A stretch of DNA of 64,000 nucleotides, from the NCBI RefSeq assembly GCF_963966145.1, contig NC_091050.1, positions 19,158,001 to 19,222,000 on the forward strand. The letters are read 5' to 3'. The DNA is from Tenebrio molitor. Lineage: Eukaryota; Arthropoda; Insecta; Coleoptera; Tenebrionidae. The notes below the pieces were generated by a model. It was given only the letters and a program-made list of their open reading frames with translations. It had not been told where the DNA came from and searched no databases. This document shows positions 57,489-64,000 of the stretch, piece by piece; position 1 is the stretch's first letter; each line of letters begins with the position of its first letter. A program made the translations under genes and the position numbers.

Positions 57489-58630
57489 TAGGGTTGCCAG
57501 GTGTTCTATATTTAATATGAGTTTCATATATTTGGATATGATTTCCTATTTCATATTAAGGTATCCAATATGAGATCAAATCTCATATATTTCAAATATT
57601 AGAAGATTTCTGGGAAAAATATATTTTATGGTATGTCTTAATGAGACGAGAACGGTTGACTAGACTAGACGACTCGTTTTCAGTTTCAGCTAAATGCTAA
57701 TGCTAGTTGAAAATTCGCAGAACTTAAATAAAATCTACACAATAGCAGAGGGCAGAGCACAGTGCACGTGCACGCGAAACCACTGCGAAGAGTTTTCCTT
57801 CTTTTTCTGTTTATTCACTGGTCCATTTTAACGTAAACCTTGTGTAAGTGCAATATTCTGCAATGAGTGCCAAAGCAAAACAAATGCGGTACAGTTGTGT
57901 GTACAAAACCGAATGGGAAAGTAATTATCCATGGCTTCAAGCGGTTTAAAAGCAAGATGCAAATTTTGTAAGAAAGACTTTTCTGTTGCAAATCAAGGCG
58001 TACATCAGGTAGGTTAGAACGAGCATGTGTTAATAGCGTGCGTCGGTCCTTTAATTATGCTTTTCTATTTATTGGGTCAAACAACATGCGGGGACTGATT
58101 GTCATAAAATTAAAGCGACAACACATGCTAATAACACTTTAATTGAAGCATTCTGCAAAAAACCTAAATCATCTACAGAGGGTAATAAAGTGACAGCCCA
58201 AGAAGTCGCCATGGTTTACCACAACGTTAAACACAATTTATCGTATAATAGTTTAGACTGTAATGTTAAACTCCTCAAGTATATGCTGCCTGATGCGACA
58301 AAAACGATGAGTCTGGGTAGAACGAAAGCAGAAGCGTTGGTTAGAAATGTGTTGGGTGTTCAGGCTGTGCAAAAAGTCAAAGAACAATTAAAAAACGGAA
58401 ATATTTTTTTTGGTATTCAAATTGATGCATCCAACGTAAAAAATCGAAAATTTTTTCCAATCACTGTGCAATATTTTGATACAGCAAAAGGGATACTGAA
58501 TAAAATTATTAATTTTATTGAAAACCCAGATGAGACAGCGACTGGTATGTTTAAGTCTATTGAAAAAACTTTACTCAATTTAAATTTATCTTTTGAAAAT
58601 GTCAGTTGTTTAAGCGCAGATAATTAAACT
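57489..58630 (+). mobile_element. hAT-type DNA transposon, 3'-truncated
   Basis: The left end reads TAGGGTTGCCAGGTG, a hAT-like terminus, within the second intron of the DDX19-type gene. It carries a BED-finger transposase start and ends abruptly at about 58630, with no matching right terminus before the family B MITE. Confidence 0.6.
57861..58627 (+). pseudogene. hAT transposase N-terminal fragment (BED finger)
   Basis: Starts with RYSCVYKTEWESNYPWLQAV. After a frame change comes KARCKFCKKDFSVANQGVHQ (BED-finger C-x2-C at 57958-57969), and, after about 70 bp of non-matching sequence, KQHAGTDCHKIKATTHANNT (BED H and C/H ligands). It is then open from 58190 to 58627: KHNLSYNSLDCNVKLL, SLGRTKAEALVRNVLG, FFGIQIDASNVKNRKFFPI, FIENPDETATG and SCLSADN, all typical of ZBED-like hAT transposases. 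It stops at the D-N of the core motif. Frameshift, internal gap and truncation make it inactive. Confidence 0.75.
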
Positions 58631-58755
58631 TAACTTCAAATTTGAAATTTCAAATTTTTGCGCCAACGTTAAAGTAAACATTACTAGTCTCAGAACGGCA
58701 GTGCGGCAACTTACAAACACTTTGACAGTGCGGGAGTTTAGTAAATGGATATATA

Positions 58756-59066
58756 TATTCTAAATGATTGTAGTCGAAGTAGGCCATGTCCATGTTATTA
58801 CATTTTTGCCGCTTTCATGTGAACTGTCAGTTTTGTCGCTGTCACTGTCATTTTTTAGGTGAAAAGTGCTGTGATGAGATTTTTATTTAGTTTTGTTAAA
58901 TTAACGATTGAATCCAGAAATATTGAGTTGTTTTGCACCCAATTTAACTCCCGTGTGTACTCACTTATTCACATCATTTTGATGTTTTTTTATGGGGAGC
59001 GGCAACCACAAATTTTACATTGGGTTTTCACGCCTACTTCGACTACAATCATTTAGAATAACCCTG
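58756..59066 (+). mobile_element. MITE family B, copy B2, 311 bp
   Basis: Right TIR, reverse complemented: CAGGGTTATTCTAAATGATT and on through GTAGTCGAAGTAGGCG. The left end keeps TCTAAATGATTGTAGTCGAA but its outermost bases are replaced by TATATATAT. The right flank is TA (59067-59068), shared with the start of repeat A4. Confidence 0.78.
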
Positions 59067-59067
59067 T

Positions 59068-59347
59068 AGTATTTTACAGTAGAAGTCCCTTAGAATAGCC
59101 TTTACTGCCGAACCAGAGATTTTGTGAGACGAGCTCGCAGAGCGAGTCGAATAATACGGGCGAGGCAGTAAAGGCTCTAACGGACGTGTATTGTACAATA
59201 GTTTTTGTAATATCTTTACGATTCGTTCACAATTATCTTTTTGAAATACTTTTTTTTTTCAACGCCCTCGAAAAAACCGAATGATTAATAAGTATGCGGA
59301 GGACGTCGTCATGTGAACCGTTGTTTGTGAAAAAAATTTTTTTCAAT
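59068..59347 (-). repeat. Repeat family A, copy A4
   Basis: Inverted copy with the hairpin module (AGACGAGCTCGCAGAGCGAG) and the GCGGAGGACGTCGTCATG block, cut at about 59347. It abuts MITE B2 with no spacer. Confidence 0.78.
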
Positions 59348-59614
59348 GGCGAGATATTCAATAATAATTTGCAGGTTACCGGTAACAAATCCGGAATGTT
59401 CAGGGGTATAACGAACAGGTCGTGGGCTTCGAGTCGGTTAACAATACGAACCACGAGTATCGTCGACTGAAGCTGAAAAAAATGGTGAGAACTGCCCGGA
59501 GTACGGGAAATGATACACAACAAATTCGTGGAGAATGGTTTTTTATTCACAGACTGTCACGTGAAATGTTTGGTACAAGACAAAATGATAATAATAAATG
59601 AAACCTAGGAGTTC

Positions 59615-60369
59615 ACAATTGAAGCATTGGGTGAAAAAACAGCGTTATCCAGAAAACATCATTCCGAGATAAATCAATTTGAAATAATTTGAATGCTGCA
59701 AATGACAAAATTATATGAGTTATGGTGCTGTGGCTTGTGAGGATTATTATTTCACTGAGTCGCTATTGTTTTCCTTCGAGAAAAAAAGTAATACTATAAA
59801 ACAGATTTTTCTACAGCCCATTTAAAAAAATAATGAGAACGCTGTTTTTCCACCAAATTTAAAATCATTCAAGAAAATGCGATAAAGTAGGTGATTTTAC
59901 ATAACCGAACCATCGATGTCAACAAAAAAAATATTTTTAGATTATTGTTCTACGAATTACATATTGGGAAAATACTTTAGAAAAATATATTCAGAACAAT
60001 TTGACGACCACGTATACCATCACTATTAAACGACAATTTTCAGTGTTTTCAAGGAAAAACAGCGTTATACAGGTTGGGCCGTATTACGAGAACGTTTTTG
60101 AAGTTGTCTTTCATTAAAGTTGCGATTAAAGTTTAAAACGATATAACTTTATGCAATTATAACCAGTGGAAAAGAGATGCATTCATGAACATGTTCACCG
60201 CTGATACGGCCCATTGTTATTTTTTCAGTTACAACTTCTTAACCTTGCGTTAGATAAAATTGCGATTTTCACTACGGTATCCTAGATACCTTAACAATCG
60301 TTTCTACCAATAATACAAAAAACAGCGTTAATAGCTTAACGCTGTTTTTCCACCCAATGCTTCAATTGT
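59615..60369. mobile_element. 755-bp inverted-repeat element with repeated AACAGCGTTA motif
   Basis: Ends are 33-bp inverted repeats with one mismatch beginning ACAATTGAAGCATTGGGTG. The motif AAAAACAGCGTTA, or its complement TAACGCTGTTTTT, occurs at both ends and inside: 59633-59648, 59838-59854, 60053-60068, 60317-60330, 60337-60351. No clear target duplication and no open frame of note. Superfamily not recognised. Confidence 0.75.
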
Positions 60370-60557
60370 TATCTAGTATAACTTAACAAAATGATACAAG
60401 TACTAAATGTAAAATTTGTGGTTGCTGCTCCATATAAAAAACAATAAAATGAAGAGAATGGACCTTTACATTTATAAGAGATGGAAAATATGCGCGTGAG
60501 ATCTGCGCATTGTGAGAGAACAGTTGACCGCTACACTTATTTCCATTGGTTTAACCA

Positions 60558-60920
60558 AGGAGTATAGAAGTAATGGGGAGGGGACATACGGCCGGCCAAG
60601 TGAAGCCGCCTTAATGCGCATGTCTGCTATTGCTATTAGTAGTACGCCTCAAGAAATTAAATAAAATCACTTGCGTTGTGATATTTAGTGTGGTTTTCTA
60701 TCTAGTTTCTCATACTCTGAATGCATTTGTGATGCAAAAAAAAAATAGTGTTTTATTTTCCTGCAGTTTTATTGTTAATTCCCAACATCTCAAGTAGGGT
60801 TAACTGGGGCGTACTTCACGGGTTGCATAAAATTGCGTCCGTTTCCTTGTCCCTCACCGCTTCAATTTACCGCGCCCATAAGCTTGCGTATGTCCCCTCC
60901 CTATTACTTCTATACTCCTT
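60558..60920. repeat. Inverted-repeat element with 34-bp arms
   Basis: Arms AAGGAGTATAGAAGTAATGG...ACATACG at 60558-60591 and their complement at 60887-60920, one mismatch. GTTGACCG occurs outside both arms (near 60523 and, inverted, 60961), so the real ends may lie farther out. Confidence 0.65.
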
Positions 60921-61079
60921 GAGTTTGGTGGGTTTAACTCGTCGAAGTTATTTTACCTAACGGTCAACATCTTTGTTGTCTCACAGGACGCAGAATTCCT
61001 TTGCGCAGAGACGTCACTGTGCGACAAAGAGCATCGGTAAAGGTCCTAAGTGAGTACACACCGCTCACACAGAGGAGTT

Positions 61080-61316
61080 AAATTGGGTGCAAAACACCAA
61101 ATTCTTTTAGCATTGCTTGCAAAACAACTCAATATTTTTGGATTCAATTGTTAATTTAAAAAAATAAACAAACAAAATTCTCATCACCGCACTTTTCACC
61201 TAAAAAATGACAGTGATAGCGACAAAAATTGACAGTTCACATGAAAGCGGCAAACATCAAACATTTCATAACATGGGCATGACCTGCTTCGACTACAATC
61301 ATTTATAACAACCCTG
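61080..61316 (-). mobile_element. MITE family B, copy B3
   Basis: Inverted copy: AATTGGGTGCAAAACA, ACCTAAAAAATGACAGTGAT and TTCACATGAAAGCGGCAAA match B1 and B2. The right end, reverse complemented, starts CAGGGTTGTTATAAATGATT, with TA after it (61317-61318). The left end is incomplete. Confidence 0.75.
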
Positions 61317-61586
61317 TACATAGTTACATTTACTTATTGTCTCATTATCATATCACCCTGAAGTCCTGAAGATGCGAATGAAACGGTCGATTCTCGAAGT
61401 CGCAACGCAAGGTGACGGTGACAGAAGTCTTCTAGGCACCTTCACCTTCTAGGTATTACAAAACTATGGGCAATTTGTAGCCCCTGTCCTGTAACCCGTC
61501 CCATGTTGCCATTTCATATTTTTAAAGAATAGGAAGCCAAATGTTTTGGTGGCGTCTTTTAACAATTTTTTTCTTTTGAAAACAGT

Positions 61587-61610
61587 GTAATATTGCCCAC
61601 ACAATATTAC
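61587..61610 (+). promoter_or_regulatory. Hairpin just before the ebi/TBL1 start codon
   Basis: GTAATATTG and CAATATTAC form a perfect 9-bp stem around CCCACA, ending 4 nt before the ATG. TTTTGAAAACAG directly upstream could also be a splice acceptor of a 5' UTR intron. Confidence 0.35.
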
Positions 61611-61614
61611 CATT

Positions 61615-61672
61615 ATGAGTTTTTCAAGTGACGAAGTGAATTTTCTCGTCTATCGATATTTACAAGAGTCTG
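61615..61672 (+). CDS. ebi: ebi/TBL1 (TBL1XR1-type), exon 1
   Basis: Encodes MSFSSDEVNFLVYRYLQES, the start of the LisH tetramerisation motif. TBL1/ebi is a WD40 component of the SMRT/NCoR-HDAC3 corepressor and an F-box-like adaptor for ubiquitin ligase; in flies ebi acts in EGFR and Notch signalling. Exon 1 ends in phase 1 at donor GTGAGT (61673), and the 77-nt intron ends CGAGCAG at 61749. The ATG sits in CATTATGAGT and agrees with the family N-terminus. The gene continues through four more exons here and off the right edge. Confidence 0.9.
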
Positions 61673-61749
61673 GTGAGTTGGCTGTGACCACAAACATAAC
61701 CACAATTTGTCGGTCCATTTGTGAGTGTTTGTTTTGATTGTTCGAGCAG

Positions 61750-62037
61750 GTTTCCAACATTCTGCGTACACCTTCGGAATAGAGTCGCACATTTCGCGTT
61801 CAAATATTAATGGGGCTCTTGTACCGCCCGCGGCACTTCTCAGCATTTTGCAAAAAGGCTTGCAGTATACCGAAGCGGAAATCAGCATAGGAGAGGACGG
61901 CCTAGAGCAAAGGTTAGTGGAAAGTTTAAGTTTAATCGACGCTGTCATGCCAGACGTCGTCGCGAGCCGCCAAAACCAGCAGAATGCTCAGAAGCAACCG
62001 ATCAAATCTGAGATCACTGACACAAATGGAGAGGAAG
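61750..62037 (+). CDS. ebi: ebi/TBL1, exon 2 (LisH end, F-box-like)
   Basis: Continues in frame with FQHSAYTFGIESHISRSNIN, GALVPPAALLSILQKGLQYT and EAEISIGEDG, the most conserved block of TBL1 N-termini. A less conserved linker with QNAQKQPIKSEITDTNGEE follows. Ends in phase 1 at donor GTGAGT (62038). The intron is short (46 nt). Confidence 0.93.
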
Positions 62038-62083
62038 GTGAGTAATATCTACATGGCTGTAAGCCGAATGCTCTATTTTCCAG

Positions 62084-62370
62084 TTTTAGCTGTTGTATCG
62101 ACGCAAAACGAGAATATGGAAGTGGACACGTCCATTGAAATTCCCACTTCAAAAGCCACAGTTTTGAGAGGACATGAATCAGAAGTTTTTATTTGTGCAT
62201 GGAATCCTACCACTGATTTGTTGGCAAGTGGTTCAGGAGACAGCACAGCCAGAATTTGGGATATGTCAGATAATACAACAAGTCCTAACCAGTTAGTGTT
62301 AAGGCATTGTATTCAGAAGGGTGGGACAGAAGTACCCAGTAATAAGGACGTCACCTCTTTAGATTGGAAC
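62084..62370 (+). CDS. ebi: ebi/TBL1, exon 3 (first WD40 repeat)
   Basis: After the acceptor TTTTCCAG. Encodes a short acidic linker (ENMEVDTSIEIP), then VLRGHESEVFICAWNP, LLASGSGDSTARIWD (WD repeat 1) and GGTEVPSNKDVTSLDWN opening repeat 2. Donor GTAAGA at 62371, phase 0. The 323-nt intron that follows carries a LINE relic. Confidence 0.94.
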
Positions 62371-62565
62371 GTAAGAATTACAGTCTTGTTTTATTTAATA
62401 GTAGTAGCACAGAAATAACATTACCAAACTTGTTAAGATATTGTTGATAGCTCAAAGGTTGTATATAAAAAATATTTTGACAGATTGAAAGCTGATACTC
62501 TTAATATTTGCCGCAGTAGTTGTAAATTCATCCTTAAAAGTATGGAAAAAGCATGTTTTGCTAAT

Positions 62566-62657
62566 GTAAGAAGAAAATACGTTGTAGCTGTAGCTGGTGT
62601 TCCTCAAGGGTCCACCCTTGCACAATTTGCATTAATAATTCTAATGAGATCATGAAA
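62566..62657 (+). pseudogene. LINE reverse transcriptase relic in ebi intron 3
   Basis: Encodes VRRKYVVAVAGVPQGSTLAQ, matching RT motif B of Jockey-type LINEs ('V..GVPQGS.LGP'). It is short, lacks the following catalytic block and ends at a stop. It lies wholly within the intron between exons 3 and 4. Confidence 0.5.
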
Positions 62658-62693
62658 TCTTAAAACAAAATTCCTAGTGTTTTTTATTTTCAG

Positions 62694-62846
62694 TGTGATG
62701 GTAGTTTGTTAGCAACTGGTAGCTATGATGGTTATGCTAGAATTTGGACAACAGACGGTCGATTGGCAAGTACTTTGGGACAACACAAAGGACCCATTTT
62801 CGCTCTCAAATGGAACAAACGTGGAAATTACATTTTATCAGCGGGT
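62694..62846 (+). CDS. ebi: ebi/TBL1, exon 4 (WD40 repeats 2-3)
   Basis: Starts CDGSLLATGSYDGYARIWT after acceptor TTTTCAG and continues LASTLGQHKGPIFALKWNKR to LSAG, all strongly conserved in TBL1. Phase 0 donor GTAAGT (62847); the next intron is 58 nt. Confidence 0.94.
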
Positions 62847-62904
62847 GTAAGTGTTCAATGAAATAGTTTTTAATTGATCACACACAGTAAATTTTTCATA
62901 AAAG

Positions 62905-63096
62905 GTGGACAAGACCACGATTATTTGGGACGCGGCAAGCGGACAATGCACTCAACAGTTCAGTTTTCATTCAGCTCCAGCTTTGGACGTGGACTGGCAG
63001 ACAAATACATCGTTTGCTAGTTGTTCGACGGATCAGTGCATCCACGTGTGCAAACTGTCGTTGGATAAACCGATCAAATCTTTCCAAGGACACACG
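62905..63096 (+). CDS. ebi: ebi/TBL1, exon 5 (WD40 repeats 3-4)
   Basis: Encodes VDKTTIIWDAASGQ, FHSAPALDVDWQTNTSFASC, STDQCIHVCKL and KSFQGHT. Ends at donor GTAATG (63097). The next expected block (NEVNAIKWDP) is not seen in the rest of the window, so the remaining WD repeats lie to the right. Confidence 0.93.
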
Positions 63097-64000
63097 GTAA
63101 TGTCAATTGTTATATTTACACTGTGCGAATGATAATGATGCTTACAAGGAAAGTGTAAAAATGTGTGAGCGACCAACCGTGAAGGATTCGGTACGGTGTG
63201 GGGCAAAATTAGGGAGTGAAAATTTTGAGATGAGTTCGGTAGGAAATGAGCACTGAGTGACTAAAAGTTCGTAACGTTTTTTTTCATATCTTGGTAATGC
63301 AAATATTGGTCATGCTGTGTTTGAAATAAATTTAATTTTAGAAATAAATAGAGGTAGGCGTACACGGTTAGAAGATGGCGTGACAATTGTCGAAGCATTT
63401 GTGTCAATCATTTTTTTGAATGTCAAAATCTGTCAAAGAGTTTTATTTTTTATTTTTTCCCACACTTTGCAGTAATGGCGAAGGATTTTTATGCATGCCT
63501 TACAAATTTTGTTGGTTGCTGTGTTTCGCGAAACTAGCTCTGTGACTGATAAAAAAAAAGGTGCTGGTAGGTCAACCGTTCGTATCGAAGAAATCGTCAC
63601 ACGAAATAAGTTGAGACGGACGTTTTTCATGACCACCTTTGACCAAGATAATGTTTGATATCCTGGTATCACACATGGTAAAAAGGTGATAAAATCATTA
63701 ATGTTGGTTGATTGCAAGGGCAATTCATCAATTGAATTGTCTGCTTAATTCCCCAGTTGCGGGTTTTGTTTAAAGAAAACCTGCCTTCTAAATCTTCTTG
63801 GGTAGTTTTGCTATAAATACACGTTTTGCTTTTAACGAAACAACGGATAAGTTAGTATCGATCTTGAAATTTCGCAAACAAGCAGTAGATAAATAAACTA
63901 ACCAAAGATCAAGACGTGACGGAAAGTAACGAACAAAAATGACTCACACTTTTATCAAACTGTCCGGAAGTGGTAAAACTGGAAGACAATATTGCAAAGG
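63097..64000 (+). other. Start of ebi/TBL1 intron 5
   Basis: No exon or repeat could be supported. The gene's other introns here are 46-323 nt, so an intron longer than 900 nt may hold an insertion. Confidence 0.5.

Noticed and set aside
63433..63723. 96-codon minus-strand open frame
   Set aside because: Lies in the presumed ebi intron with no recognisable motif, and its composition is that of the surrounding non-coding DNA.
1..64000. CRISPR arrays, bacterial operons or phage genes
   Set aside because: No regularly spaced direct repeats; introns and eukaryotic transposons show this is animal nuclear DNA.

Overview
This is nuclear DNA from an insect, most likely a beetle. It is strongly AT-rich, host genes are split by short GT-AG introns, and three animal genes can be recognised. 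Most of the rest is transposon debris: R4/Dong-type and Jockey-type LINEs, a Ty1/copia element, Tc1/mariner-like elements, a hAT fragment, many MITEs and several foldback repeats. The species assignment is an inference; nothing in the window proves it.

Host genes. (1) On the minus strand, two exons of a diacylglycerol kinase eta/delta-type gene: exon 1 at 53441-53584 and exon 2, the start of the PH domain, at 31265-31375. They are separated by an intron of about 22 kb. The kinase domain and later exons were not found and presumably lie beyond the left edge, so most of 1-53.4 kb is probably intron of this one gene. (2) On the plus strand, the first two coding exons of a DDX19/Dbp80-type DEAD-box helicase (57110-57172, 57237-57439); its helicase core was not found. 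(3) On the plus strand, the first five coding exons of ebi/TBL1 (61615-63096): LisH, F-box-like region and the first WD40 repeats. This gene runs off the right edge.

Mobile DNA. From 5.4 to 7.9 kb lies a 5'-truncated R4/Dong LINE with a restriction-like endonuclease and one in-frame stop. At 2989-3997 is a mariner-like element with 35-bp inverted ends. From 35.56 to 43.0 kb is a stack of three elements: a 1.27-kb internally deleted mariner-like transposon with 26-bp perfect TIRs and TA duplication; inside it a complete 4529-bp copia element with identical 195-bp LTRs, a 5-bp duplication, an intact 1351-codon gag-pol and an initiator-tRNA-Met primer site; and directly against its right end a 5'-truncated Jockey-type LINE. 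At least a dozen MITEs of 180-710 bp, many ending CAGGGT and flanked by TA, are scattered between. A family here called A (four copies) carries a 101-bp hairpin.

Layout: 1-31 kb, repeats and featureless AT-rich DNA, no confident host exon; 31-34 kb, DGK exon 2, then a MITE apparently split by a GC-rich LTR-like insert; 35-43 kb, the nested stack; 43-53 kb, DGK first intron with MITEs and foldbacks; 53.4-53.7 kb, DGK exon 1 and a GC-rich presumed promoter; 54.8-55.5 kb, a zinc-finger pseudogene cut by repeat A; 57-61.4 kb, DDX19 exons followed by hAT and MITE clusters; 61.6-64 kb, ebi/TBL1.
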